Source of the DNA: Burkholderiales bacterium
GTDB lineage: Bacteria; Pseudomonadota; Gammaproteobacteria; Burkholderiales; Methylophilaceae
DNA length: 64,000 bases
NCBI GenBank assembly: GCA_030831475.1
Contig: JAURKY010000008.1
Location: 1 to 64,000, forward strand
Direction: 5' to 3'
The notes below the pieces were generated by a model that saw only the letters and a program-made list of their open reading frames with translations, did no database searches and was not told where the DNA came from. How positions within the stretch are numbered: position 1 is the stretch's first letter; each line of letters opens with the position of its first letter. Shown piece by piece: positions 50,869-60,487 of the stretch. The position numbers and the translations under genes were made by a program.

Positions 50869-50871
50869 TGT

Positions 50872-51870
50872 ATGACTATTGAGCTTTTATGGGCCATTAT
50901 TTTAAGCATTGCTATCTTTGCCTACGTTGTCCTGGATGGTTTTGATTTAGGTTTGGGTATCATCTACCCCTTTTTAAAACAAAAAGCTGATCGTGATGTG
51001 GCTATGAATTCCGTAGCTCCTATTTGGGATGGTAATGAAACTTGGTTGATCTTAGGTGGCGGAGGTCTTTTTGCAGCCTTTCCTTTGGCTTACAGTATCA
51101 TCTTACCGGCGCTCTATGCACCGTTAACGGCAATGCTGATTGGTTTAATTTTGCGTGGTGTGGCCTTTGAGTTTCGTTGGAAAAATCATGCAGAAAATAA
51201 TATCTGGGATAAGGCATTTATTTTCGGATCTATCATGGCGACGTTTATGCAGGGAGTGACTTTGGGTGCCTTTTTGCAAGGTATTCATGTGATGGACCGA
51301 AGTTATGTTGGAGGATGGTGGGACTGGCTGACGCCTTTTAGCATCTTTGTTGGCTTTTCTCTCGTCATAGGTTATGGACTGTTAGGGTCAACATGGCTTA
51401 ATCTTAAAACAGAAGGCGAATTAAAAATTAGATCCATTAAGCTGTCCAGACGTTTTTTTGTTCTCACCTTAATCGCGATTGGGTTAGTTAGTTTATGGAC
51501 ACCTTTTTTAAATCATGAGTACTTTGATAAATGGTTTTCTTGGCCCTATCTTATCTATGTCCTGCCCGTCCCCTTGTTAGTTGCATCATGTTCGTTGGGC
51601 TTGTATCGATCTCTGAATAGGGGCGATGATTTGAAACCATTTTTATATACGATTGCGCTTTTTTTACTGTCATTCATCGGTCTTATTATTAGTATCTTCC
51701 CAGATATTGTGCCACCCTCCATTACTATATGGGAGGCTGCCTCACCTCAAAAAAGTTTGAATTTTCTTCTTGTAGGGGTCCTCATTTTTCTACCTGTTAT
51801 CTTTTTGTATACAGGCTATACGTACTGGATTTTTAGGGGTAAGGTGAAAGAAGGTGATCACTACCATTGA
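50872..51870 (+). CDS. Cytochrome bd-type quinol oxidase subunit II (CioB-like)
   Basis: 332-aa membrane subunit with eight to nine helices. Signatures: AIFAYVVLDGFDLGLGIIYPF near residue 20 and NSVAPIWDGNETWLILGGGGLFAAFP near residue 45 (quoted in part: APIWDGNETWLILGGG). It starts 3 nt after subunit I. Its stop overlaps the start of the 32-aa CydX-like ORF (TTGA). Confidence 0.95.
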   Translation: MTIELLWAIILSIAIFAYVVLDGFDLGLGIIYPFLKQKADRDVAMNSVAPIWDGNETWLILGGGGLFAAFPLAYSIILPALYAPLTAMLIGLILRGVAFEFRWKNHAENNIWDKAFIFGSIMATFMQGVTLGAFLQGIHVMDRSYVGGWWDWLTPFSIFVGFSLVIGYGLLGSTWLNLKTEGELKIRSIKLSRRFFVLTLIAIGLVSLWTPFLNHEYFDKWFSWPYLIYVLPVPLLVASCSLGLYRSLNRGDDLKPFLYTIALFLLSFIGLIISIFPDIVPPSITIWEAASPQKSLNFLLVGVLIFLPVIFLYTGYTYWIFRGKVKEGDHYH

Positions 51871-51965
51871 TTAAAAAAATCATCTCTTTTATTTTAATTT
51901 GGACGTTATCGGTAGCAATCCTGTTTTTAGTTTCTATGCTGATCAGGTATGCAATTAGCGCTTAA
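51867..51965 (+). CDS. CydX/DUF2474-like small subunit of the bd oxidase
   Basis: 32-aa single-helix peptide: MIKKIISFILIWTLSVAIL then FLVSMLIRYAISA. It starts at TTG within the subunit II stop (TTGA overlap), with AAGGTGA at 51851-51857 as ribosome binding site at good spacing. Size, single helix with Trp, basic N-terminus and location after subunit II match the small CydX/CydS/DUF2474 accessory subunits that stabilise bd oxidases. The family link is by analogy; the ORF itself is plain. Its end overlaps the 3' end of convergent ygfZ by 4 nt. Confidence 0.72.
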   Translation: MIKKIISFILIWTLSVAILFLVSMLIRYAISA

Positions 51966-52855
51966 AAGGATGGTTGCTTTAATTCGATACAATGGCCATC
52001 GATTGTAAGCCCCTTATCAGTATGATCTAAAAGTAGCTCAATAAGAAGATCGGTTTTGCCTTCATAAATTACCAAATCCACGATATGACCAATAGCTTGA
52101 CCATTCAAGTCGATGGGGTCTCCAATTGAAGAATTTAATTCTGCTTGAGCTTTTGCGATAAACATTCTTCTTTTTGGTTTACCAAGGTAGTGGGTTCGAG
52201 CCACAATTTCTTGACCAGTGTAACAACCTTTTTTAAAGTTGATGGCATCCATTAAGTCAAGGTTGAGGGATTGTGGAATGAAGGCCTCTTGGGTTGCAGG
52301 ATAGATGTTAGGGGAGCCACTTAAAATTTCCTCTTGCCTCCAGAGGTTAATATCTTGATTTACTAAAAGCTCTGGATTTTCATGGATGAATGCTTGGCAG
52401 GCATCTTTTAAGCCTACCAGCATGAAGCGACCAACACCTTGTAATTTGATCATGTGGCATTCATTTGAGTTAAGTACGTCAAGATGATTTTTAGGAAGGG
52501 CTTCGTTGTTAGAGTTCTTATTCTTATCAAGTAGACCATAAATTTGAATAGCCTCATCTTGCATAGTTAGTTTTACCTTGGATCGTAAGATATACATGGA
52601 AATTTTTTTATGAATACTTTCTGAAATAGATCTTGGAAGGATGAGCAGGTAGCTTTCATTGAATTTTATGATTATAAAAAAGCCGATGAGCCGTCCCTTT
52701 GGATTACAAAATCCACTGTAAATGGCATGCTGATTAGTGACCTGATGAATGTCGTTGGTTAATTGCCCTTGAAGAAAGGTAGCGGCATCTTCTCCTGAGG
52801 CCTCAAGGACGCCATAAGTTTGGTTTAAATTAAAACTTAAAAAATTAGTGAGCAT
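51962..52855 (-). CDS. ygfZ: tRNA-modifying / Fe-S maintenance protein YgfZ
   Basis: 297-aa folate-binding GcvT-like protein that supports certain Fe-S enzymes and tRNA thiomethylation. The diagnostic motif is INFKKGCYTGQEIVARTHY (K-G-C-Y-x-G-Q-E) near residue 210, and the N-terminus includes ASGEDAATFLQGQLTND. It overlaps mxaL by 11 nt, so it may be transcribed with the mxa cluster. Confidence 0.92.
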   Translation of the reverse strand: MLTNFLSFNLNQTYGVLEASGEDAATFLQGQLTNDIHQVTNQHAIYSGFCNPKGRLIGFFIIIKFNESYLLILPRSISESIHKKISMYILRSKVKLTMQDEAIQIYGLLDKNKNSNNEALPKNHLDVLNSNECHMIKLQGVGRFMLVGLKDACQAFIHENPELLVNQDINLWRQEEILSGSPNIYPATQEAFIPQSLNLDLMDAINFKKGCYTGQEIVARTHYLGKPKRRMFIAKAQAELNSSIGDPIDLNGQAIGHIVDLVIYEGKTDLLIELLLDHTDKGLTIDGHCIELKQPSF

Positions 52856-53813
52856 CTTTTCTGAATCTTAAAAGATGAAGAACATTCTCAACCGATATGA
52901 AGCGAAGCGTAAAAAAGATGAGCGCTAATAGACTTAAAAAGTATCTCAGCTCATAGGCTGATTGATCCCGCCATGCCGCCTTTTGTTTTTCCATGGCGTC
53001 TAAAATGGTTTCAACGCTATCACCTTTGATGTAGTTGCCCTTGATTTCTTGAGCCAATAATTTTAAGTAGTCCTCATCTAGCTTGGATAGGTATCTATCA
53101 CTCACCCCTGATGCCACCTTATTGTCCCTGGTTCCAAGATTGGATTCTGAAATTTGAGCAATACCAGGCTGCAGAGCGAAGCTATCATTAGACCAATAAC
53201 CGATGAGCTGATTATTACTATCAAATTTTGGAATAGCTGTCCCTTCATCAGACCCTATACCAACAAAGAGCCAATCTTGCCCACCTTGGAATTGAGAAAG
53301 GTCTCGTGTGTTAAAGGTATGAAGCCTGGGAGCCTCCTCGCCGTCAGTAAAAAATACGACTTGAGCGGATTCAGGAAAACTTCTAATCAGCCTTGCAAGG
53401 GTAACCATCGATTCCCTTAACCTTGAATTACCTGACCATGTAGAGCGCCAATCAAGATGATCAATGGTGTTATTGATTGAGCTAAAATTATCACAAACCT
53501 CTATGGGTGTGTAGGTGGAGGCAACACTTACACCCGCAAACATACCAATGCTTACCTTTGTTTTGCAAGGTAACCGTTCAACCAGGCGCTGCAACGTTTT
53601 TTTAGAATATTCGATCCTTGATATTTTTTGAGCATCCAGGCTCATATCAGGGGTATTCATGCTCTGCGATATGTCAACAATAAAAATATAGTTATAAATA
53701 TTTTTTGTGATGGGCACTGATGGATTAATGATGGCAAGGAGAAGAAATAGTACAGCCAAGAAAAGCAAAATAAAATTAGAATCTTCTCTAAATTTTCTTA
53801 AAAAATTAATCAT
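52845..53813 (-). CDS. mxaL: MxaL-like von Willebrand A protein
   Basis: 322-aa membrane-anchored protein with helices near residues 13-30 and 295-312 and a periplasmic vWA domain. The MIDAS motif is DISQS (residues 47-51), with a later FFTDGEEAP. Position as the last gene in the R-S-A-C-K-L series identifies it as MxaL, an accessory for calcium insertion or assembly of methanol dehydrogenase. Confidence 0.88.
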   Translation of the reverse strand: MINFLRKFREDSNFILLFLAVLFLLLAIINPSVPITKNIYNYIFIVDISQSMNTPDMSLDAQKISRIEYSKKTLQRLVERLPCKTKVSIGMFAGVSVASTYTPIEVCDNFSSINNTIDHLDWRSTWSGNSRLRESMVTLARLIRSFPESAQVVFFTDGEEAPRLHTFNTRDLSQFQGGQDWLFVGIGSDEGTAIPKFDSNNQLIGYWSNDSFALQPGIAQISESNLGTRDNKVASGVSDRYLSKLDEDYLKLLAQEIKGNYIKGDSVETILDAMEKQKAAWRDQSAYELRYFLSLLALIFFTLRFISVENVLHLLRFRKDAH

Positions 53814-54358
53814 GGAAGACCTACGGGGATGTTGCCCATGATAAGACCGGGTGAGTCAGATTCACCCACGCCGGGTGTGGGGTCAGGAGGCAACATGGAT
53901 AATAGGCGGTCAAGGTTATGCTTGGCATCCCAATGATACGGATTCGCTTTTAATGATTGCACATAGGCTTTCTTTGCTTGTCTGAACAAGTACTCGGCCT
54001 CATCCCTGACATTCATATTAGTTCCGTTGATAATTAAGCCTCGTTTGAAAAAGATATTACCTATGTTGTACTGGACGGATGAGCGCTGGTCGTCGTTCGC
54101 CTCCTCTAATAATTTATTAAATAGAATAGTTGATTCTTTAAACGTCCCCTTTTTTGCCAGCCAAAAAGCAACTGCAAATCTTGACTCAAAGCTCTGCTTG
54201 AAGGTTTCGGTCGATTCTCCTTGGCTAATATCAGCATTAAACTGATTGATACGGTAAAGTTTATAGCCTGTTGAGATGATGATAAAGCTCGTGATAATAA
54301 CAATAAGAATTGCAAAGTAGGTAATTTTTTTTACTGAAAAAAGATCTGTTAATTTCAT
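53810..54358 (-). CDS. mxaK: MxaK-like TPR membrane protein
   Basis: 182 aa with one N-terminal helix (about 15-32) and a TPR-like region: RFAVAFWLAKKGTFKESTILF and YVQSLKANPYHWDAKHNLDRLL. The C-terminus is Pro/Gly-rich (LPPDPTPGVGESDSPGL). Identified mainly by place between mxaC and mxaL, overlapping both by 4 nt. Accessory role in methanol dehydrogenase maturation is known only genetically for this family. Confidence 0.82.
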   Translation of the reverse strand: MKLTDLFSVKKITYFAILIVIITSFIIISTGYKLYRINQFNADISQGESTETFKQSFESRFAVAFWLAKKGTFKESTILFNKLLEEANDDQRSSVQYNIGNIFFKRGLIINGTNMNVRDEAEYLFRQAKKAYVQSLKANPYHWDAKHNLDRLLSMLPPDPTPGVGESDSPGLIMGNIPVGLP

Positions 54359-55329
54359 TTGTATGATTTTACCTCAAGAAATTTTAAACCAAGCAGAAGG
54401 GTGGCTAGGATGAGCGTAATGATTAAAAGCAAGGGCGAATAATTTTTACCTGGAATAAGTTCCATGTAGGTAATCGGTTTTTTTTCTTTTAAATTAATGT
54501 CTTGAATCGCTTGCTCAAGGGATTTAGGGTCATCTGCCTCATAGGCCTTGAATGGTGATCTAAAAGTTTTAAAGTACTGATAAAGCTCCACTTGGGGCGG
54601 AAGAGCCTCCTCATCACTGAATTCACGCTCCTCATCAAAGATGCTGATACCCCCAGGCTGTCTTAAAACAATCCAGTAAAGTCCAATTTGATAACGATCA
54701 AACCAATCTTTAATCTTTTGTTGCGTTGGTGCATCAATTCGACCTGCACCATCCGATAATAAAATAATGGCCCTTGATCCAGAGTCAGCAATTCCAGTAA
54801 AGAGGGCCGCACTGCTTGTTAATCCAGCACCAATATTTGTTTGAAATAGGGCATTACCTGCCGTTGCATTAACGGCAGCTTTAATGGCCTCTTTATTTTG
54901 TGTTAAGGGAAGAACATACATAGCCGAATTACTAAAGGTGATGACACCCACCATATCATTCGTTCGTGATTCAAAAAAATCAATAATCAGCCTACTTGCT
55001 GCGCCTGATTTTGTCTCACCCGCTTTTTGTTCACCACCAGAGAAGGGCTCATCCATCGAAGCACTTCGATCTAAAACAAGACCAATTTGAGCTCCCTCAC
55101 CAATTTTCTCAACCTCCTTTTGCTCTGATGTGGGTTGAGCTAGAATGAGGACGATTAGAAAAATAATGATTGAATTTAAAATTTTTAATAAGAATCCAAC
55201 GATTTGCGAGATGGAGTCATCGGGAATCATCTTGTTCCATGAGTATTGATTTTTATTGGTATAACTTAGAATAATTGGGGCTATCGCGAGAGGTATAAGC
55301 AATAAAAAAAAGGGGTAGATAAAGTGCAT
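54355..55329 (-). CDS. mxaC: MxaC-like von Willebrand A protein
   Basis: 324-aa membrane protein with helices near 5-23, 46-65 and 302-319. The vWA domain has the MIDAS motif DRSAS (87-91) and IILLSDGAGRID. It resembles BatA-type proteins and pairs with the second vWA protein MxaL. It starts right after the mxaA stop (no gap on the minus strand). Confidence 0.88.
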   Translation of the reverse strand: MHFIYPFFLLLIPLAIAPIILSYTNKNQYSWNKMIPDDSISQIVGFLLKILNSIIIFLIVLILAQPTSEQKEVEKIGEGAQIGLVLDRSASMDEPFSGGEQKAGETKSGAASRLIIDFFESRTNDMVGVITFSNSAMYVLPLTQNKEAIKAAVNATAGNALFQTNIGAGLTSSAALFTGIADSGSRAIILLSDGAGRIDAPTQQKIKDWFDRYQIGLYWIVLRQPGGISIFDEEREFSDEEALPPQVELYQYFKTFRSPFKAYEADDPKSLEQAIQDINLKEKKPITYMELIPGKNYSPLLLIITLILATLLLGLKFLEVKSYK

Positions 55330-56325
55330 TTACAGTCCTTTGATATCAACTTTATCTACAATTAACTTCCGCTCACTCATGCGACAGTGTAGTGCAAATT
55401 GAATTAACCACTGATAGGTCTTTTCAAGATCTTTTTTTGGATTCTTTTCAAAAAATATTGTGCGTGAAATTTGAAAGAATTGTGTAATCTCTTTTTTAAT
55501 ATTTTTAAATGTTCCGTTTTGTTGGTAGAGCATATGATCATTTTCAAGGAAAAAGGTTTGATCAAGCGTTTTGTCAAAAGCATGATGAAGCGCCTTTAGA
55601 AGATCTTCTAAATTATCGTCTGTTGGTTTTTTTCTCTTGAATTGTTGGTAAACACGATTGAAAAATTTATTTTGACGAGGTATCCATGAAAAACGACTGT
55701 AGATGTACACCAAGGTAAATAAAGCTACCAGCAAAAACATGAAAGCAATTTTAATTCTTTCATATTCAGATGTCGTATCCATGAGAAGTGGTCCACGATA
55801 ATCACTCATATCATTTTCAATTTTTACATCCCCAAAGATGGCAATGGGTGAGACTGCAACAGTTAACTCTGGAACTCTAAATTTAACAATCTTTTCAGGC
55901 TCTGCAGGGTTCATGAGTCGATAATAATCGGCTGTGATAAAGGCAGGTTTGGCTACAACGTTATTGGTAAAAATTTGGTATTGAAGGTTAATAGTGTAGC
56001 TGGTGACCTCCTCACTTTCTTTTTTTTCAAAGCTAGAGCGTCTAAGATCCATACCTAATAGCTGACCACGGTATCTTTTTTCATAGCCGACGATTGGTAG
56101 AGACTCTTCAATTAGCTCGTAAGGTTTTTTGATGGATAGATGTATTGTTCGGTTGATTAAATCCCCGACGGTATAACCTACCTTTTGCTGCGGTTCATCA
56201 ATGACTATTTCCACATAACCGTCATTAATGTCAGGATATTTTCTTGGGTCCTCAAAAGCAAACACGTTTAGGCTAAAGAAAAAAATTAGACAAAATAAAA
56301 CTAACTTACGCATGGAAGTACTCAT
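55330..56325 (-). CDS. mxaA: MxaA-like protein
   Basis: 331 aa with a signal peptide or anchor (MRKLVLFCLIFFFSLNVFA, starting at the fifth residue, ATG 56313, which reduces overlap with mxaS). A periplasmic beta-rich region follows, then a helix near 190-210 (IAFMFLLVALFTLVYIYS) and a cytoplasmic C-terminal part. Fits MxaA by position and layout; genetic work in other methylotrophs links MxaA to calcium insertion into MxaF. Confidence 0.84.
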   Translation of the reverse strand: MSTSMRKLVLFCLIFFFSLNVFAFEDPRKYPDINDGYVEIVIDEPQQKVGYTVGDLINRTIHLSIKKPYELIEESLPIVGYEKRYRGQLLGMDLRRSSFEKKESEEVTSYTINLQYQIFTNNVVAKPAFITADYYRLMNPAEPEKIVKFRVPELTVAVSPIAIFGDVKIENDMSDYRGPLLMDTTSEYERIKIAFMFLLVALFTLVYIYSRFSWIPRQNKFFNRVYQQFKRKKPTDDNLEDLLKALHHAFDKTLDQTFFLENDHMLYQQNGTFKNIKKEITQFFQISRTIFFEKNPKKDLEKTYQWLIQFALHCRMSERKLIVDKVDIKGL

Positions 56326-57166
56326 TAAAATATTGGGTCATGGCCATCGTGTTAAATGTGTCACCCACAAAAAATGGGGGTGAGTCATGTTTAAAAAAAA
56401 CTTTTTCTAACTCCTCTTTTCTTTGAGAAAAGTTATCTTTTATTTTACGAAGCATTTTCTTTCTTAAAAAGACCGTGGTGTCCTCTCCTGTTTCAGGGTC
56501 ATTGATATTGATAATTCCAAATTTTGGTAGGTTGTCATACTCGTTCTTGTCCCATAGGATGACAGGAATAATTCGATGTCGCTTAAGGTGACCTAGGGCA
56601 ATTTCAATATCCTCTGTAGGCATGTGAAAATCGGAGATCATAAATATCAGGGTCTTATCTTTTGGGATCACATGATGTAAATTTTTGATACCCAAATGAC
56701 TCGCTGAACGCGCATGATAGTGGCTCAACCTCTCAATTAATGCATCTGTTCGTTGGGGTCTATAGGATAGGGGTGCGACCCAATTTGAATCGATTCGGTC
56801 GTTAAATCCAATAAAGCCGATCGCATCACTTTTATTTAATACTGAGTTTGAGATGATGGCAGAAATCTCGGCAGCAAATTTAAACTTGCTTCGCGATTTC
56901 CCGTAATTCATACTTGCTGAAAGGTCCGTGGCAATAATCACGGGTGTCGCACTCCTTTGATTAAAGATACGGACATGAATTTGTTCCATAGGGTCTCGAA
57001 TGGTTTGGCGAATATCAATGCGCCTAGGATCAGGGTAGTCTAATAGATTTGCATGGCCTGCAAACTCTATACCCATGCCACGCTGATCACTCTTGTGCTG
57101 ACCGGGGTGGTAACCCCTAGATTTCCAGTTGATATGATAGTCAAAACTGTCGAGTATGGATTCCAT
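56306..57166 (-). CDS. mxaS: MxaS-like DUF58 protein
   Basis: 286-aa DUF58/vWA-like soluble protein. A MIDAS-like DLSAS (81-85) follows RDPMEQIHVRIFNQRSATPV, and IFMISDFHMP is the later acidic strand. DUF58 proteins usually partner MoxR ATPases, as here with the overlapping mxaR gene (1-nt shared junction). Confidence 0.88.
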   Translation of the reverse strand: MESILDSFDYHINWKSRGYHPGQHKSDQRGMGIEFAGHANLLDYPDPRRIDIRQTIRDPMEQIHVRIFNQRSATPVIIATDLSASMNYGKSRSKFKFAAEISAIISNSVLNKSDAIGFIGFNDRIDSNWVAPLSYRPQRTDALIERLSHYHARSASHLGIKNLHHVIPKDKTLIFMISDFHMPTEDIEIALGHLKRHRIIPVILWDKNEYDNLPKFGIININDPETGEDTTVFLRKKMLRKIKDNFSQRKEELEKVFFKHDSPPFFVGDTFNTMAMTQYFNEYFHA

Positions 57167-58182
57167 TAAGGAGCGCTTACCTTGGTTAACATTTCATGCG
57201 TAAGTTCTCGAGCAATCTCAGTCCTTCTCAAATCATATACCGGATTAAATACCAGTCGATGCGCGATGGTCTCATGAAAGACTGCGTGAATATCTTCAGG
57301 AAGAACGGATGAGCGGTTATTTAGCCAGGCATTCACCCTTGCACACTTAATCATCATACTGATACCCCTTGGACTTGCTCCAGATATAATCAAGCGATTC
57401 ACATCAACACCACTGATTTTGATGTTATATACACCAGGGTGGCTCGAGGCTTTCCATAAATTAAGGGCATACGTTTCTAATTTCTTGGTAGCATCAATGT
57501 TATTCTGAATAGCCTCTGAGACATCATTCAGTTTGTTAAATTTTAATAAGTTTTCTTTAGCCTTTTCTATCAACTTATCAGCGTCATGGAAGCGCGTATC
57601 AAAAATTAGGTTGGTCATGATGGTATCATCTTGAGGAATACCAATCGGAATCTCCATCGTGAAGCGATCACGTGCAGCCGATGGGATTTCAAAGGTCTCT
57701 TCCTTTTCAACCTGATTTCGGTCAGCAAATACAACCAAATGTGGAAATTTAAATTCTTTGTTAAAAGCGGACAAAGTTTTTTCAGCCATGATCCTTAGCA
57801 TCAATGAGTGTACCTGAGGTCTGGCCCGGTTAATTTCATTGAAAAAGAAAATAGATAAATTTTCCCCGGACTTTAAGACAGGACCACTGTCAACATGTGG
57901 CTTACCATCCTCTCCTAAGTAGGTATGGTAGATCAGATCGTTAGGCATCAAGTCAATGGTGCCTTCAATACGTTCATAGCCACCCCCGATACATCGAGCA
58001 AACGCTTTTAGAATGGTGGTCTTACCTACACCCACATCACCTTCTAGGAGGACATGACCTCTCGCAAAGATGGATGTGGTGATTAAACGGATAACATGAT
58101 TTTGACCTACGATAACTTTGTTAACTTGATCCTCAAGTGCGAGTGCAAGTTTTCTCCATTCGGCCAGATTTTGGTCGCTCAT
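57166..58182 (-). CDS. mxaR: MxaR, MoxR-family AAA+ ATPase
   Basis: 338-aa chaperone-like ATPase. Walker A is GDVGVGKTT (48-56), Walker B region is LSIFFFNEINRARPQVH, and sensor and arginine-finger regions follow (IPSAARDRFTMEIPIG). MoxR proteins act with vWA/DUF58 partners to mature metal enzymes, in this case methanol dehydrogenase. First gene of the minus-strand mxaRSACKL unit, with a promoter about 45 nt upstream. Confidence 0.93.
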   Translation of the reverse strand: MSDQNLAEWRKLALALEDQVNKVIVGQNHVIRLITTSIFARGHVLLEGDVGVGKTTILKAFARCIGGGYERIEGTIDLMPNDLIYHTYLGEDGKPHVDSGPVLKSGENLSIFFFNEINRARPQVHSLMLRIMAEKTLSAFNKEFKFPHLVVFADRNQVEKEETFEIPSAARDRFTMEIPIGIPQDDTIMTNLIFDTRFHDADKLIEKAKENLLKFNKLNDVSEAIQNNIDATKKLETYALNLWKASSHPGVYNIKISGVDVNRLIISGASPRGISMMIKCARVNAWLNNRSSVLPEDIHAVFHETIAHRLVFNPVYDLRRTEIARELTHEMLTKVSAP

Positions 58183-58226
58183 TATGATATATTCCTAGTA
58201 AATTAATAGTTAAGACTAATTCAATG

Positions 58227-58255
58227 ACTATAAATTAGAATTAAATTGACGTAAA
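58227..58255 (-). promoter_or_regulatory. Predicted promoter of mxaRSACKL
   Basis: On the minus strand TTTACG (58255-58250), 17-nt spacer, TATAGT (58232-58227), 45 nt before the mxaR ATG. It lies in the 94-bp divergent gap shared with fabA. Found by eye only. Confidence 0.45.
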
Positions 58256-58276
58256 CATCATTTATAAATTCATTTT

Positions 58277-58792
58277 ATGACAAAACAATCAAGTTACACA
58301 AAAGAAGAGTTAATTTCCTGTGGCCGTGGCGAACTGTTTGGTGATGGTAATGCGCAATTACCCTTGCCGCCGATGCTCATGTTTGATCGAATTACCAGTA
58401 TCACGGAAGAGGGTGGGAAGTATGGCAATGGGCAAATGATCGCAGAACTCGATGTTGACAAAGACCTTTGGTTTTTTGGTTGTCATTTCGAGGGCGATCC
58501 TGTGATGCCTGGTTGCCTTGGCCTTGATGCCATGTGGCAGTTGCTGGGATTCTATCTTGCTTGGAAAGGTGGCATTGGCAGAGGACGTGCCTTGGGGAGT
58601 AATGAAGTGAAATTTACTGGCCAAGTGTTACCCACTGCTAAAAAAATCCAATACACAATTGATCTTAAAAGAGTCATTATGAGAAAATTAGTCATGGGAA
58701 TTGCTGACGCGATGATGGCGGTTGATGGCAGAACTATCTACCAAGCCTCTGATTTAAAGGTGGGTTTATTTACACGAACAGATAATTTTTAA
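58277..58792 (+). CDS. fabA: 3-hydroxydecanoyl-ACP dehydratase/isomerase
   Basis: 171-aa enzyme that introduces the cis double bond of unsaturated fatty acids. Catalytic His70 in [14 protein letters not shown] and Asp84 in [10 protein letters not shown] match E. coli FabA numbering. It is followed 17 nt later by fabB, the standard partner. Confidence 0.98.
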   Translation: MTKQSSYTKEELISCGRGELFGDGNAQLPLPPMLMFDRITSITEEGGKYGNGQMIAELDVDKDLWFFGCHFEGDPVMPGCLGLDAMWQLLGFYLAWKGGIGRGRALGSNEVKFTGQVLPTAKKIQYTIDLKRVIMRKLVMGIADAMMAVDGRTIYQASDLKVGLFTRTDNF

Positions 58793-58809
58793 AGAAGCGA
58801 GAATTTATT

Positions 58810-60039
58810 TTGAAGAGAGTAGTTGTTACTGGAATTGGCATAGTTTCAAGCTTGGGTAATAATGTCAGCGAGGTTGAGAAAAGTCTTTTTGAAGGTAAGT
58901 CAGGCATCACATTTCAACCCGAGTACGCTGAAAAAGGCCTTCGATGTCAGGTTGCCGGATCAGTCAATATCAATGTTGAGGAACTCATTGATCGTAAACT
59001 TCTTCGTTTCATGGCCAAGGGCCATGCCTACGCATGGATTGCACTTCAAGAAGCTATTAAGCATGCCCAACTGGATGAGGACCTAATTTCAAATCCTCGT
59101 ACAGGAATCATTGTGGGTGCGGGAGGCACCTCCACCGAGAGTATGTTGATGGGCACAGATACCCTAAAAGAAAAGGGTATCAGGCGCGTGGGTCCTTACA
59201 TGGTGACAAAAACCATGTCGTCTGGCGTGGTGGCGTGTCTTGCCACAGGCGCTAAAATTAAGGGCGTGAATTACAGTATTAGTTCAGCCTGCTCAACGAG
59301 CGCACACTGCATCGGAAATGCTTATGAGCTCATTCAGTTAGGTAAGCAAGATATTGTCTTTGCAGGGGGCGCTGAGGAAGAGCACTGGACGATGAGTTAT
59401 CTCTTTGATGCGATGGGAGCCATGTCATCAAAATTTAATGATCAGCCTGAAAAAGCCTCTAGAACTTTTGATGTTGATCGTGATGGTTTTGTCATTTCTG
59501 GAGGTGGCAGTATTTTGGTCCTTGAAGAGTATGAACACGCTAAAAATCGAGGAGCAAAAATTTATGCGGAGGTGGTTGGCTACGGGGCAACCTCTGATGG
59601 ATTTGATATGGTAGCACCCAGTGGAGAGGGAGCAGAGCGTTGCATGTTGATGGCGCTCAATGAGAGTAAGTTTGACCAAGTTGACTACGTTAATACCCAT
59701 GGTACCAGCACACCTGTGGGTGATGTTAAAGAACTTGAGGCGCTCAAGAATGTGTTTAGCTCTGGAAAGTTTGGGCCGATACCTAACATCGCATCCACCA
59801 AATCACTTTCTGGACATGCGTTAGGCGCTGCAGGCTCGAACGAGGCTGTCTACTCATTAATTATGATGGATAAAGGATTTATCGCACCATCGATTAATAT
59901 CGACCAGCTTGATCCTGCTGCCGAGGGATTACCGATTGTACAAACCAGAAAAGATGTTCAGATTGAAACTGCGATGTCGAATAGTTTTGGGTTCGGTGGC
60001 ACCAACGCAACCCTGATTTTTTCGACAAAAAATCTATAA
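58810..60039 (+). CDS. fabB: 3-oxoacyl-ACP synthase I
   Basis: 409-aa condensing enzyme that elongates the FabA product. Nucleophile Cys161 in [10 protein letters not shown], His of [11 protein letters not shown] and His of [12 protein letters not shown] form the active site, and the C-terminal [10 protein letters not shown] is typical. Start is TTG, no ATG being available near the N-terminus KRVVVTGIG. Converges with the Mth938-like gene, overlapping by 6 nt. Confidence 0.98.
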   Translation: MKRVVVTGIGIVSSLGNNVSEVEKSLFEGKSGITFQPEYAEKGLRCQVAGSVNINVEELIDRKLLRFMAKGHAYAWIALQEAIKHAQLDEDLISNPRTGIIVGAGGTSTESMLMGTDTLKEKGIRRVGPYMVTKTMSSGVVACLATGAKIKGVNYSISSACSTSAHCIGNAYELIQLGKQDIVFAGGAEEEHWTMSYLFDAMGAMSSKFNDQPEKASRTFDVDRDGFVISGGGSILVLEEYEHAKNRGAKIYAEVVGYGATSDGFDMVAPSGEGAERCMLMALNESKFDQVDYVNTHGTSTPVGDVKELEALKNVFSSGKFGPIPNIASTKSLSGHALGAAGSNEAVYSLIMMDKGFIAPSINIDQLDPAAEGLPIVQTRKDVQIETAMSNSFGFGGTNATLIFSTKNL

Positions 60040-60396
60040 CTCTAAAATTACAATCATCACCACGTTTCTTTGCTCACTCATCAAGATATTAAACGTACGG
60101 CAAGCGGCATCAAAACGCATTTGTTCAACAGCAATCTGATTCTGAATAAAGTTTTTGTGTTGCGAGACATCAAGTTTAAAATTTGATTTAACCCCGATAA
60201 GTAAGATTTCAGGTTTGAGTTTTACAATCTTTTTAAAATGTATTTTTTCTAAATCATCTATATTTACAATCAAATCAATTTGATTTTGATACACAACAAT
60301 GTTTTGTTTAAAAGTTTGATTATTTACGGCAATGGAATTTTCATCATAGTGTGTGATGAGGTTTAACACATCTGAAGTAAATTGATGAAATTCCAT
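60034..60396 (-). CDS. Mth938-like / DUF498 domain protein
   Basis: 120-aa protein with the NDUFAF3/Mth938 fold pattern: an ILLIGVKS strand in the middle and the C-terminal signature [20 protein letters not shown] then NVVMIVIL. The mitochondrial relative NDUFAF3 assists complex I assembly, but bacterial function is not established. It stands between fabB (convergent) and alaA (divergent). Confidence 0.85.
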   Translation of the reverse strand: MEFHQFTSDVLNLITHYDENSIAVNNQTFKQNIVVYQNQIDLIVNIDDLEKIHFKKIVKLKPEILLIGVKSNFKLDVSQHKNFIQNQIAVEQMRFDAACRTFNILMSEQRNVVMIVILEL

Positions 60397-60487
60397 AGTT
60401 TTTTTAGTGTTTTAGATCCTTTGTGATTGGCTTAATTTTAATTGAAAGGTAAGATAATACATAATCTTTAACCGGTTTTTTAATATT

